A DNA stretch of 64,000 bases from Streptomyces spirodelae (GCF_017676385.1 NZ_JAFFZN010000022.1:1-64000); one strand, 5' to 3'; shown: positions 26,102 to 37,029, counted from the stretch's first letter. The notes: a model not told the origin generated them from the sequence alone. Numbers and translations: made by a program.

Positions 26102-26459
26102 CGTGGAGGACGCACAGCATGGCGTCGTCCGCCATCCCGACATCATCGTCATCGCCGAGGCCGATATGGAGGTCGAGGGGCCCTTCGATCCACGCAGCCT
26201 GGTCGCTGCCGTCGAGGTCGTCTCCCGGTCCAACCCGGACAACGACTGGACGGGCAAGATGCGGGACTATCCGCTGCTCGGAATCCCGGTGTACGTGGTC
26301 TTCGACCCGCGTACGGGCGAGGGAGCCGTTCTGTCGGACATCCACCCCACCCCAGCGGGCCCCCGCTACGCCACGCGCAAGGACTTCGTCTACGGCGAGG
26401 ACATCACCGTCGGCGAGTGGACCATCTCCACGGACGGGCTCCCCCGCTACACAGCCTGA
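25869..26459 (+). CDS. Uma2 family (DUF820) endonuclease-fold protein
   Basis: This 196-residue Uma2 protein has a PD-(D/E)XK-type fold, with HPDIIVIAEADMEVEG, AVEVVSRSNPDNDWTGKMRDYPLLGIPVYVVFDP containing the E-x-K core, and a C-terminal beta region. The GTG start follows AAGGGAGCGCGCGCC. It overlaps 233 bases of the extended upstream HTH frame. Family proteins are abundant in Streptomyces and their substrate is unknown. It is probably independent of the upstream gene. Confidence 0.88.
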   Translation: MTITSHHSEHDAVQYQAMRDIVERIQSSVPGKLEITREGIVHDMVSPGGPHELTAARVSRRLEKVMPEGLLAHTGTPDVEDAQHGVVRHPDIIVIAEADMEVEGPFDPRSLVAAVEVVSRSNPDNDWTGKMRDYPLLGIPVYVVFDPRTGEGAVLSDIHPTPAGPRYATRKDFVYGEDITVGEWTISTDGLPRYTA

Positions 26460-26534
26460 ACAGCCGCCCGGCACGCCTACTGGGAACCGACTGCCCCCCG
26501 CCCGCGCGCGGCAGGCTGCGACGTACTCCCTGGT

Positions 26535-26570
26535 TGCTCGCGCAGTTCCCCCGCGCCCCTCCGGGGCGCG
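26535..26570. repeat. Streptomyces-type GCGCAGTTCCCC...GGGGCGC palindromic repeat
   Basis: The stretch at 26535-26570 includes CGCGCAGTTCCC followed by an 8-bp hairpin (CGCGCCCC at 26552-26559 with GGGGCGCG at 26563-26570, loop TCC). I recognise this as a widely repeated Streptomyces intergenic palindrome that often sits at gene ends. Here it lies between the convergent Uma2 and panD genes and could terminate both. Confidence 0.6.
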
Positions 26571-26576
26571 CCCGGT

Positions 26577-26999
26577 TCAGGGGTGCGGCACCGCGTACGG
26601 CGGCCGTTCCGCGTCGGAGCCGAGCGTCGGCTCGCTCGCGTCGGCGCCCAGGGCCACGATGCGGTTGTCCGCGTCCACATGGACGACGCGGGGCTTCACC
26701 TGACGCGCCTCGGCTTCGTCCACCTGGGCGTAGCTGATCAGAATCACCAGGTCCCCGGGGTGGACGAGATGGGCCGCCGCGCCATTGATGCCGAGGACGC
26801 CGCTGCCCCGCTGACCCTCGATGACGTAGGTCTCCAGCCGGGCGCCGTTGGTGATGTCGACGATGTGGACCAACTCGCCGGCCAACAGGTCGGCAGCCGC
26901 CATCAGGTCGGCGTCGATGGTCACCGAGCCGACGTAATGGAGGTCGGCCTGGGTGACAGTGGCCCGGTGGATCTTGGACTTGAACATGGTACGGAACAT
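26577..26999 (-). CDS. panD: aspartate 1-decarboxylase
   Basis: PanD makes beta-alanine from aspartate for pantothenate and CoA, using a pyruvoyl group made by self-cleavage. The 140-residue precursor has the cleavage site G24-S25 within HYVGSVTID, the conserved K9 and the IVDITNGARLETYVI and GAAAHLVHPGDLVILISY segments. The ATG start follows CGGGAG. No other pantothenate gene is nearby. The upstream region holds a 21-bp repeat array that could contain regulatory sites. Confidence 0.95.
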   Translation of the reverse strand: MFRTMFKSKIHRATVTQADLHYVGSVTIDADLMAAADLLAGELVHIVDITNGARLETYVIEGQRGSGVLGINGAAAHLVHPGDLVILISYAQVDEAEARQVKPRVVHVDADNRIVALGADASEPTLGSDAERPPYAVPHP

Positions 27000-27161
27000 G
27001 ACGAATCTCCCGTTTTGTCTGCTCCCTGCCTGCTGCTGCAGGTCAAGGGCGGTCTCCGGAGGCTACATCGATTCGCGCGTCCGGTCATCTGTCGCCGGGT
27101 GTCCAGGGCTCGGGTCGGCCCCGCAGGCTGCCCCCTCCGAACAGCCCGCCACGTACCTGGC

Positions 27162-27240
27162 GAGTGGAGCCATGTGCACGACGAGTGGAGTCACGTGCTC
27201 GACAAGTGGAGTCACGCGCCCGACAGAACGAGTCACGTGC
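27162..27240. repeat. 21-bp tandem repeat between panD and the SulP gene
   Basis: Units at 27162-27182, 27183-27203 and 27204-27224, plus a partial unit to 27240, share AGTGGAGTCACGTG-like sequence with a CACGTG palindrome in two units. The last unit overlaps the sulP stop codon (27233-27235), and the array extends into the panD upstream region. One plus-strand frame would read a heptad like EWSHVHD repeated. A non-coding or regulatory role is more likely. Confidence 0.7.
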
Positions 27241-28915
27241 CGGTTCTGGCCGCTTCGACCGCCGCCCGCACGGTCGGATACACGCGCCTCACCTCCGCCC
27301 TGGCCTCGGCGGTGCGCAGCACGTCCCGCACCTGACCCACGTCTCGGGCGAGCAGGAGCCGGACTCCGCGGGCCGCCAGGTCCTCGGCCAGCTCGTCGAG
27401 CATGCGCACTGCGCTGACGTCGACGAAGGGGATCGTCTCGGCGTCGATCACGACGGCCGCAACGCCTTCTCGGTCGGCGGCCTTCCGTACCGTGGACCGG
27501 ATGCGCTCGGCGTTGGCGAAGTAGATGCCAGCCTCGACACGCAGCACGACCACGCCCGGGATTCTGCGGCTGTCCACGTGCCTGTCGAGCGCGATGAAGT
27601 GTCTGTTCCCGGACGCCTGGCCCAGTTCGCTGACGACCGGACGCGAGGAGCGGTGGAGGAGCAGAAGCAAGGAGACACCGATGCCGATGAACAGGCCGGG
27701 CAACGTGTCGAAGGTCATCACCCCGAGCATCGCCGCGACCGCCGCGAGGAAGTCGGGCCGCGCGGCGACACCGTATGCCTGACCGAGCCTGCGGGTGAAG
27801 ACGCGGTAGAGGGAGACCAGCGAGGGGATGTCGACCAGCTCGACCACCGCCGCGATCACCACCCCGGCGAGCACTGCCTCGGGAAGCTGCTCGAAAAGGC
27901 CGGTGAGGAAGAGGAGCGTGATCACGGTCAGGGCGGCCGCGAAGACCCCGGAGAGCTGGGTGCGCGCACCCGCCGACCAGTTGACGGCTGTCTTCGACAG
28001 ACTGCCGTTGACGACCATGCCACTGGACAGACCGGCGCCCAGGCCGGCGGCCCCGAGTCCGATCAGCTCGCGGTTGGCATCGACCTCGTAGTGGTCACGG
28101 GCGGCGTAGGTCTTCGCCGCCCCGAGCCCCTCGGCGAAGGCGACGAGCATCACGCCGACGCTGCCCGCGACCAGGTCGCCGAGGTCGTCGAGCGTGACAT
28201 CGGGGAAGCCGACCGAGGGCAGACCGGTCCGGACGCTGCCGACGACGTCGACACCGTGGTCCTCCAGGCCGAAGGCCGCGGCTGCGGCGATGCCCAGCGC
28301 CACCGCGACAAGTGAGCCGGGTACGACCGGAGCGACACGCTTGAGGACGAGAATCAGGACGAGGCTGCCGACGCCTACCAGGGCGGTGAGGCCGCTGGCT
28401 GCTCCGATGTCGCCGATCAGAGCCCAGACCTTCTCGAAGAAGTCCCCCGACCCGCCCCCGACGCCGAACAGCTTCGGCAGTTGGCCCGCGATGATCGTCA
28501 GCGCCAGGCCGACGATGAAGCCCTTCAGCACGGGCTCGGAGATGAAACTGGCGACAAAGCCGAGGCGCAGGAGCCCGGCGAGGAGCGCAGCGATACCCAC
28601 CGTGACGGCCAGTGCGGCCGTCATGGCGGTGAAGGCCGCGTTCGAACCGCCCGCTGACTCACCGACGATCGCCGCCGAGAGCGCCGCCGTCGCCGCCATC
28701 GGCCCGGCCACCAGGTGCTTGGAAGTGCCGAGGGCGGCGTAGAGGATCAGGGCCGCCGGCGCGGCGTAGAGGCCAACCACCGGCGAGACGCCGGCGATCG
28801 TCGCGTAGGCGAGCGCCTCGGGCACCAGAACCGCCCACACGGTCATCCCGGCCAGCGCGTCCCGCCCCAGCCATCGCCGTCGGTAGCCCCGCAGCGAAGG
28901 GAACAGCCCGTACAT
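27233..28915 (-). CDS. SulP family anion transporter with STAS domain
   Basis: The 560-residue product has about eleven hydrophobic segments (residues 20-395, for example LAYATIAGVSPVVGLYAAP, YEVDANRELIGLGAAGLGAGLSSGMVVNGSLSKTAV) and a C-terminal STAS domain at about 430-550 (IPGVVVLRVEAGIYFANAERI, VIDAETIPFVDVSAVRMLDEL). It is an inner-membrane SLC26-type carrier of sulfate or another anion; the substrate is not determinable here. It lies 9 bp downstream of a GAP-family gene and closes a likely four-gene operon. Confidence 0.92.
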   Translation of the reverse strand: MYGLFPSLRGYRRRWLGRDALAGMTVWAVLVPEALAYATIAGVSPVVGLYAAPAALILYAALGTSKHLVAGPMAATAALSAAIVGESAGGSNAAFTAMTAALAVTVGIAALLAGLLRLGFVASFISEPVLKGFIVGLALTIIAGQLPKLFGVGGGSGDFFEKVWALIGDIGAASGLTALVGVGSLVLILVLKRVAPVVPGSLVAVALGIAAAAAFGLEDHGVDVVGSVRTGLPSVGFPDVTLDDLGDLVAGSVGVMLVAFAEGLGAAKTYAARDHYEVDANRELIGLGAAGLGAGLSSGMVVNGSLSKTAVNWSAGARTQLSGVFAAALTVITLLFLTGLFEQLPEAVLAGVVIAAVVELVDIPSLVSLYRVFTRRLGQAYGVAARPDFLAAVAAMLGVMTFDTLPGLFIGIGVSLLLLLHRSSRPVVSELGQASGNRHFIALDRHVDSRRIPGVVVLRVEAGIYFANAERIRSTVRKAADREGVAAVVIDAETIPFVDVSAVRMLDELAEDLAARGVRLLLARDVGQVRDVLRTAEARAEVRRVYPTVRAAVEAARTGT

Positions 28916-28924
28916 GTTCCGCCC

Positions 28925-29608
28925 TCAGGAGCAGAGATCGCTGATGGCGTCGCCGATCAGCTTCGCGGCGATGAGCAGGCAGATCACGGCCACGATCGCC
29001 GAGTTGTTCTTCTCCATCCAGCGTTTGAGGCCGTCGAGGAGGTGCTTCGAGCGCTCCTTGAGGGCGAAGTAGAGCACAACCGGCGTTCCCGTTCCGAGCG
29101 CCCCGAGCACCACGAAGACCGCGAGCGCCACGGCTTGGGCGCCGGAGGAGGTGCCCGTGCGCGCGATCGTCGCCGCCGCGGCGATCACGAGCAGGAGGTT
29201 CTTCGGATTGAGCGCGGACAGCGCGATCCCGAGAGCTCCTGCCTTGAGGGGGGTGAACGAGTCGACCGCGTGCATCCACTTCGGCAGCGCCACCTCCTCG
29301 TCCTCGCCGCCGCGCGGCCGTTGGCGCCAGTGCGTCACCGCCACCCACAACAGCAGTACGCCGAGCGCCAGGTCGAGCGCGCTGACCCAGTCGGCCGGTT
29401 GCCCCTGCTGACTCGGGCCCGCACCGCCGGAGACCAGCAGCACGAGCGTGCCGACCAGGGCCAGGCCCAGGGCCCATCCCACCAGCAGCGCCGGCCCGTT
29501 GGACCGCGCCCTGGGAGTCGCGAGCATCAGCACCACACCGATGATCGGGAAAGGGCTCAGCGCCACGCCGACGCCGTACGACAGAATCTGACCGATCGCC
29601 TCACCCAC
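28925..29608 (-). CDS. GAP family protein (LysE-like membrane protein)
   Basis: This 227-residue protein has about six hydrophobic segments (LSPFPIIGVVLMLATPRAR, ALLVGWALGLALVGTLVLLVSG, LGIALSALNPKNLLLVIAAAATIA, AIVAVICLLIAAKLIGDAI). GAP/Sap proteins belong to the LysE-related export superfamily, and in mycobacteria they help place glycolipids. The substrate here is unknown. It sits 11 bp after the DUF1254 gene and 9 bp before sulP, suggesting an operon. Confidence 0.85.
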   Translation of the reverse strand: MGEAIGQILSYGVGVALSPFPIIGVVLMLATPRARSNGPALLVGWALGLALVGTLVLLVSGGAGPSQQGQPADWVSALDLALGVLLLWVAVTHWRQRPRGGEDEEVALPKWMHAVDSFTPLKAGALGIALSALNPKNLLLVIAAAATIARTGTSSGAQAVALAVFVVLGALGTGTPVVLYFALKERSKHLLDGLKRWMEKNNSAIVAVICLLIAAKLIGDAISDLCS

Positions 29609-29619
29609 GACCGGCTACC

Positions 29620-31053
29620 TCACGCCGGTTCGATCTCGCCCGGCCGCCAGCTCTGATCGAACCAGCTTTCGAGCGGACCGTAGAGCCGCAGGATGACGAA
29701 CCATCCCCTGCCGGGCACCGTCTGGATCCAGTTCGCCTCCCTGCCCCGCGGCGGGGTCGGACCGAAGTGAATGATCGTGTCGCCGTTGTGCAGGGTCTGC
29801 ACAGCGTTCGAGAGGCTGTTCACGCTCGGGTAGGGGTTGTCCGTGCGCAGCAGCGACCGAGTCTGGGGGTCGTAGGCGTTGACCGCCCAGAAGTCCTTCG
29901 CCGGGATGCCGCGCGGCAGCCTGAGCGTGTAACTCCTCGCGCCGTCGAGCCACGCGCCCGTGGAGTCCTCCGCCGTGTAGGCGTACTGCGATCCGGCACC
30001 GACAGCCGCCGCCGCCATCGCCGGCGAGGAGGCCGTCCCGAAGTAGTAGAACACCGCCCGCGCGTCCAGCAATCGGGCGCCCTCCGGGGACAGGAACTCG
30101 TAGCTGCGCGACGGCCACGGGTTCTTCCAGGAGCTGCCGCGGTACCAGTAGAAGGCTGGGTCGCGCGGTTTGAAAGCCAGCGTCCGTACGATGCCCGCCG
30201 CGATTCTGGCGGCGGTGTCCAGGACCGAGCGCATACGGTTGTCCGGCCGGAACGGCTTGCCGTGCACGATCCCGATCGAGGCCAGTTGCCCGGAGAGCTC
30301 GCTTTCGAGTGCCTCGGGCGGTTCCCCCTGGACGAGGGTGTCGATCTCCTCGAAGAACGAGAAGTCGTTCGCGTGGATCGTGTTGAAGTCCGACTCGGCG
30401 AAGTTGACGAAGTGCTGCTCGGGCGGGTTCGCAGCAGCCGACAGCGGATAGATCCGCGCCTGGAGCAGACTCTCCGCACCACCCAGCGCACGCATCAGCA
30501 CCCAGGAGGAGAAGGTCGCCGGCCGCACGACGAAGTATCCGTCCGGCACGTCACCGTCGAAGCCCGGGGGCAGGAAGAGGTACTTGCCTCCTCCACCCTT
30601 GTCCGGCCCGGCGATGCCCATGTCTACGACGTAGCGCTGCCACAGGTCGCTGACGACGCACAGGGAGTTCGGCGGCGACTCGATGACGGTGGGTCCGTCC
30701 TGGTCGAGTGCCAGGCAGGCCATCCCGTACGTGGTCTCCGTATTGGCTGTCAGCAACATCGGCGCCGAGCTGCAGCGCGGGGTCGTGTAGCCGATCGTGT
30801 GGGAGTCGATGCCGAGGCTGCGCAGCCCCCGTCGCATCGCCACCATCGAACCGCCGGGCACGCAGTTGAGGAACACCTCGATCCCGCGCAGCAGATCGAG
30901 TGCGTCATAGCTGCGGGTGACGGTGTCGGGCAGGGGCAGCCCGTCGAAGAAGTCCAGCGCACCGAAGACCGTCTCCAGCCGGTCCGGGACGCTGATCGAC
31001 GCGAGGGTTCCGGCTGCGGTGCCCGGACTGGGCGCGTCGCTCACATGAGACAC
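29620..31053 (-). CDS. DUF1254/DUF1214 domain protein (downstream copy)
   Basis: The 477-residue product has an N-terminal DUF1254 region (about 40-170, TRSYDALDLLRGIEVFLNCVPGGSMVAMRRGLRSLG, MLLTANTETTYGMACLALDQDGPTVIESPP) and a C-terminal DUF1214 region (about 360-470, GVPAKDFW-like VNAYDPQTRSLL, GRGWFVILRLYGPLESWFDQSWRPGEIE). No signal peptide is seen. The GTG start follows CAGGAGGAACGC. It is a paralogue of the gene upstream, 42 bp away. The biochemical role of the family is unknown. Confidence 0.88.
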   Translation of the reverse strand: MSHVSDAPSPGTAAGTLASISVPDRLETVFGALDFFDGLPLPDTVTRSYDALDLLRGIEVFLNCVPGGSMVAMRRGLRSLGIDSHTIGYTTPRCSSAPMLLTANTETTYGMACLALDQDGPTVIESPPNSLCVVSDLWQRYVVDMGIAGPDKGGGGKYLFLPPGFDGDVPDGYFVVRPATFSSWVLMRALGGAESLLQARIYPLSAAANPPEQHFVNFAESDFNTIHANDFSFFEEIDTLVQGEPPEALESELSGQLASIGIVHGKPFRPDNRMRSVLDTAARIAAGIVRTLAFKPRDPAFYWYRGSSWKNPWPSRSYEFLSPEGARLLDARAVFYYFGTASSPAMAAAAVGAGSQYAYTAEDSTGAWLDGARSYTLRLPRGIPAKDFWAVNAYDPQTRSLLRTDNPYPSVNSLSNAVQTLHNGDTIIHFGPTPPRGREANWIQTVPGRGWFVILRLYGPLESWFDQSWRPGEIEPA

Positions 31054-31095
31054 GCGTTCCTCCTGGTGGGGTCGTTGCTTCTGGGCCGCGGGCGG

Positions 31096-32688
31096 TCAGT
31101 CCACCGCCTCGATCTCGCCCGGTCGCCAGGTCCTGTCGAAGAACGGCCGCAGGGGGCTGTAGAGCCGCAGTACCACGAACCACCCCCGGCCCGGCGTGGT
31201 CCGGATCCAGTTGCCCTCCGGCACGCCGTCGGGCCGGTCGGGCCCGAAGTGCACGGTGGTCGTGCCGTCCGCGTCGGTGACCGCTGCCGGGCCGGGGTAT
31301 CCCTGGCTGCCGACACGTGGGAACCGCTGTGGAGTGTCGATCATCGACCGCGTCTGGTTGTCGTAGCCGGTGACCGACCAGAACCGGGCCGCCGGAATGT
31401 CCGGCGGAAGCGCCAGCCGGTAGTTCCCGCCGCCGTCGAGGGGCCGGCCCTCCTGGTCCGCGAACGAGAACAGGTACTGCGAGCCGACGTCGGTCAGATG
31501 TGTGGCGAACGTCGGACTGATGCCCACGGCCAGGTACCACCACCAGGATCGGAGGTTCAGCTTCCGGGCGCCGCTGCCCGGGCGAGGCTGGACGCCGCTG
31601 TCGGTGATGTCCGCGGGCGGGGTCATGAAGTCGTAGCCGGACGCGAGCAGGCCGTTGACCCACTGGGAGGACGGGCCGTAGAAGTGCGCCCCCTCGACGG
31701 GGCGCGGACGGCAGGCCAGAGTGCGGGCCGTGGCGTTGCCGACCGCAGCCGCCTCGGTGAGGATCTTCCGCATCCGCGCGTCCGGCTCGAAGGGCCTGCC
31801 CCGGACGATCCCGACCGCGGCAAGCGGCCCGGCGATCTCCGGGTCGAGCGCCTCGGGCGGCTGATCCTGCACCAGCTCGTTCGCGAAGTCGAAGTACGTC
31901 ACATCCGCGGGCGGAACCATGTTCAGGGGCAGCCCGGATGCCTCGATGAAGCGGGGCGGGTCGGGCTCACGCAGCGCGGCTGTCCAGGTCTGCGCGGTCC
32001 ACGGCAACGGCGGGGCGGTGCCCCCGGTGACGATCTCCGCGACACTCGTTCCGTACAGGCCCGGCACATAGCGGTGGATGCGCAGCCGCTCCTTGATGCG
32101 CTCGACCGCCGGCTTGGGGTCGTCATCCTCCAGGAACGCCCGCCCGGCCAGGATGAGCCGTGTGGTGCGGACCCGGTGAGTGAAGAACCCGCCTTCGGGG
32201 AGCGGGCCGTCATGACCAGGCGGTACGAAGAGGTAGGCGCCACCGGTTCCGCGGTCGGGTCCTGGCATGCCGGGGTCGGTGACATAGCGGAACCACATGT
32301 CATTGACGAAGCTGAGGGTGAGGGGCGGCATCTCCACCACCACGGGCCCCTCGGTCAGGTCGAGGAACGTCATGAAGTAGACGGTGTCCGCGTTCCCGGT
32401 CAGCACCAGCGTCTTGGAGTCCATGAACTCCGAGAAGAGCAGGACATCGTGGTCCTCCACCCCCGCCGCCAGGAAGCCCTCGCGGGCAGCCCACAGGTTG
32501 ACGCCGGAGTAGGCGTCGAGGAACCCGCGGACGGCGTGCAGGTGGTCCAGGTGGTCGTAGAGACGGTCGGCGGTCTCCTCGGTGGGCATGCCCAGCGGGA
32601 ATTCCAGAGTGCCCAGGTGCGTCTCGACCTGCTCAGGGGTCGAGATCGACTCCATGACCTGCGGTGAGATCTTCGCGGCTCGCTGCAC
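31096..32688 (-). CDS. DUF1254/DUF1214 domain protein (upstream copy)
   Basis: The product is about 530 residues if started at the GTG at 32688, which follows ACGGAGCGATTCC; an ATG 14 codons upstream (32730) is the alternative. Same family as the next gene: DUF1254 near residues 20-150 (LVLTGNADTVYFMTFLDLTEGPVVVEMPP) and DUF1214 near 430-525 (TGYDNQTRSMIDTP, GRGWFVVLRLYSPLRPFFDRTWRPGEIE). Two related but diverged copies in series, then GAP and SulP, form a tight minus-strand operon. It begins after the tuf terminator. Confidence 0.87.
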   Translation of the reverse strand: MQRAAKISPQVMESISTPEQVETHLGTLEFPLGMPTEETADRLYDHLDHLHAVRGFLDAYSGVNLWAAREGFLAAGVEDHDVLLFSEFMDSKTLVLTGNADTVYFMTFLDLTEGPVVVEMPPLTLSFVNDMWFRYVTDPGMPGPDRGTGGAYLFVPPGHDGPLPEGGFFTHRVRTTRLILAGRAFLEDDDPKPAVERIKERLRIHRYVPGLYGTSVAEIVTGGTAPPLPWTAQTWTAALREPDPPRFIEASGLPLNMVPPADVTYFDFANELVQDQPPEALDPEIAGPLAAVGIVRGRPFEPDARMRKILTEAAAVGNATARTLACRPRPVEGAHFYGPSSQWVNGLLASGYDFMTPPADITDSGVQPRPGSGARKLNLRSWWWYLAVGISPTFATHLTDVGSQYLFSFADQEGRPLDGGGNYRLALPPDIPAARFWSVTGYDNQTRSMIDTPQRFPRVGSQGYPGPAAVTDADGTTTVHFGPDRPDGVPEGNWIRTTPGRGWFVVLRLYSPLRPFFDRTWRPGEIEAVD

Positions 32689-32860
32689 GGAATCGCTCCG
32701 TTCCCGGGAAACGGTCGTCCTGTCGACCATGAGCCGTGCCGCCCGCACGCCACCACTGCACCTAGGCCATTGGAGGGCCTTCGAAGTCGAGCGAGGTGGC
32801 CCGGCTCGCGGCCCGGCACGGCGGAACGACACCGGGTGACAAGCCCGGGACGGCACACGA

Positions 32861-32898
32861 AAGAGGGCCCGTACGGCAGCTGCCGTACGGGCCCTCTT
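32861..32898 (-). terminator. terminator of the str/tuf transcript
   Basis: A perfect 19-bp palindrome (arms 32861-32879 and 32880-32898, containing GGGCCCGTACGG) begins 47 bases after the tuf stop on the minus strand. It is among the strongest hairpins of the window and is symmetrical, so it could stop either strand. Confidence 0.85.
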
Positions 32899-32945
32899 GT
32901 CAGCCGAGGCCGACGCGCGAGCGATCGCGCGCGGGTCGCGTCAGG

Positions 32946-34139
32946 TCACTTGACGATCTTGGTGACCTGGCCGGCGCCCACGGTCCGGCCACCCTCACGG
33001 ATGGCGAACTTGAGGCCCTCTTCCATGGCGACGGGCTGGATGAGCTGGACGCTCATCTCGGTGTTGTCGCCCGGCATGACCATCTCGGTGCCCTCGGGGA
33101 GGGTCACCACGCCGGTCACGTCGGTGGTGCGGAAGTAGAACTGCGGGCGGTAGTTGTTGAAGAACGGGGTGTGGCGGCCACCCTCGTCCTTCGACAGGAT
33201 GTACGCCTGCGCCTCGAACTCCGTGTGCGGGGTGACCGAGCCCGGCTTGATGATGACCTGGCCGCGCTCGACGTCCTCGCGCTTGATACCACGGAGCAGC
33301 AGACCGACGTTCTCACCGGCCTGGCCCTCGTCGAGGAGCTTGCGGAACATCTCGATACCGGTGACGGTGGTCGAGGTCTTGGTGTCCTTGATGCCGATGA
33401 TGTCGACGGACTCGTTGACCTTGAGGGTACCGCGCTCGATACGGCCGGTGACGACCGTACCGCGACCGGTGATCGTGAAGACGTCCTCGATCGGCATCAG
33501 GAACGGCTTGTCGGTGTCGCGCTCCGGGGCCGGGATGGCCTCGTCGACAGCCTTCATCAGCTCGACGACCGACTGGCCCCACTTCTCGTCGCCCTCGAGG
33601 GCCTTGAGCGCGGAGACCTTGACGACCGGAACCTCGTCGCCCGGGAACTCGTACTCGGAGAGCAGCTCACGGACCTCGAGCTCGACGAGCTCCATGATCT
33701 CCTCGTCGTCCACCATGTCGGCCTTGTTCAGGGCGACGACGATGTACGGAACGCCGACCTGGCGGGCCAGGAGCACGTGCTCCTTGGTCTGCGGCATCGG
33801 ACCGTCGGTGGCGGCGACCACGAGGATGGCGCCGTCCATCTGAGCGGCACCGGTGATCATGTTCTTGATGTAGTCCGCGTGACCCGGGCAGTCAACGTGG
33901 GCGTAGTGACGGTTCTCCGTCTGGTACTCGACGTGCGCGATGGAGATGGTGATACCGCGCTGGCGCTCCTCGGGAGCCTTGTCGATGTTCTCGAACGCCG
34001 AAGCCTCGTTCAGGTCCGGGTACGCGTCGTGCAGCACCTTGGTGATCGCCGCGGTAAGAGTGGTCTTGCCGTGGTCGATGTGACCGATGGTGCCGATGTT
34101 GACGTGCGGCTTAGTCCGCTCGAACTTCGCCTTCGCCAC
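32946..34139 (-). CDS. tuf: elongation factor Tu
   Basis: EF-Tu delivers aminoacyl-tRNA to the ribosome. The 397-residue product has the G1 motif GHIDHGKT at 19-26, DCPGHADY and NKADM G motifs, and ends EGGRTVGAGQVTKIVK. It resembles tuf1 of Streptomyces. In the genus this gene is known to be read both from the str promoter and from a promoter in the fusA-tuf gap. No S10 genes follow directly; instead about 21 kb of accessory genes intervene before rpsJ. Confidence 0.98.
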   Translation of the reverse strand: MAKAKFERTKPHVNIGTIGHIDHGKTTLTAAITKVLHDAYPDLNEASAFENIDKAPEERQRGITISIAHVEYQTENRHYAHVDCPGHADYIKNMITGAAQMDGAILVVAATDGPMPQTKEHVLLARQVGVPYIVVALNKADMVDDEEIMELVELEVRELLSEYEFPGDEVPVVKVSALKALEGDEKWGQSVVELMKAVDEAIPAPERDTDKPFLMPIEDVFTITGRGTVVTGRIERGTLKVNESVDIIGIKDTKTSTTVTGIEMFRKLLDEGQAGENVGLLLRGIKREDVERGQVIIKPGSVTPHTEFEAQAYILSKDEGGRHTPFFNNYRPQFYFRTTDVTGVVTLPEGTEMVMPGDNTEMSVQLIQPVAMEEGLKFAIREGGRTVGAGQVTKIVK

Positions 34140-34393
34140 TGGGGTCCTCCTGTGGACTGGTGCTGTACACCCTCCACATTTTGCGGAGGGGTTCAGGTGG
34201 TCGTACCGAACCGGTCAGGACCCCGAGGGGGACGCCCTTGACCTGTTCGCTTGGGTGGGCCGGCGGACGGGGCGCCCCCGGCACAGAGCGTACGGATGAC
34301 CGAGCGATCTGTGCCGGAGTGCCCCGAATGCCTTTTGCTCCAGCCTAAGGGGTGAGCACGGGTCCCATACTCGCCCCTGAGCGAGTGGATGAA
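34140..34393 (-). promoter_or_regulatory. fusA-tuf intergenic region, candidate tuf leader
   Basis: This 254-bp gap is large for an r-protein-type operon. Near the tuf ribosome site, a hairpin with arms CCTCCGC and GTGGAGG (34171-34177 and 34183-34189 on this strand) and an AAAAT loop lies in the leader. TAGGCT, a possible -10, lies close to the fusA end, but no good -35 was found. An own tuf promoter here is known in Streptomyces; its exact position is not settled. Confidence 0.45.
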
Positions 34394-36517
<2,124 letters not shown>

Positions 36518-36556
36518 AAGGCTTCAGTCTTCTCTCGGTCTCGATGGGGGTAGCGA

Positions 36557-37027
36557 CTACCAGCGGTAGTGCGCGAAGGCCTTGTTGGACTCGGCCATCT
36601 TGTGCGTGTCCTCGCGCTTCTTCACGGCGGCGCCGAGCCCGTTGGAGGCATCGAGCAGCTCGTTCATCAGACGCTCGGTCATGGTCTTCTCGCGGCGGGC
36701 GCGGGAGTACCCCACGATCCAGCGCAGCGCGAGAGTGGAGGAACGGCCGGGGCGGACCTCGACCGGAACCTGGTAGGTGGCGCCACCGACACGGCGGGAG
36801 CGGACCTCAAGGGTGGGCTTGACGTTCTCCAGCGCACGCTTGAGGGTGATGACCGGGTCGTTGCCGGTCTTCTCGCGCAGCCCCTCCATGGCGCCGTAGA
36901 CGATGCGCTCGGCGGTGGAGCGCTTGCCGTTCAGCAGCACCTTGTTGATGAGGGAGGTCACCAGAGGAGAGCCGTAGACCGGGTCGATGATGACCGGGCG
37001 CTTCGGGGCGGGGCCCTTACGAGGCAT
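36557..37027 (-). CDS. rpsG: 30S ribosomal protein S7
   Basis: S7 is the primary head-assembly protein of the small subunit. The 156-residue product begins MPRKGPAPKRPV and has the beta-hairpin and helices of the family (GKRSTAERIVYGAMEGLREKTG, RRVGGATYQVPVEVRPGR) and ends SNKAFAHYRW. It starts 2 bp after the rpsL stop. Confidence 0.98.
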   Translation of the reverse strand: MPRKGPAPKRPVIIDPVYGSPLVTSLINKVLLNGKRSTAERIVYGAMEGLREKTGNDPVITLKRALENVKPTLEVRSRRVGGATYQVPVEVRPGRSSTLALRWIVGYSRARREKTMTERLMNELLDASNGLGAAVKKREDTHKMAESNKAFAHYRW

Positions 37028-37029
37028 TC

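Noticed and set aside
27164..28315. Long plus-strand open frame opposite sulP
   Set aside because: It lies antisense to the clearly coding SulP gene, with composition typical of the complement of a high-GC gene. No domain is present.
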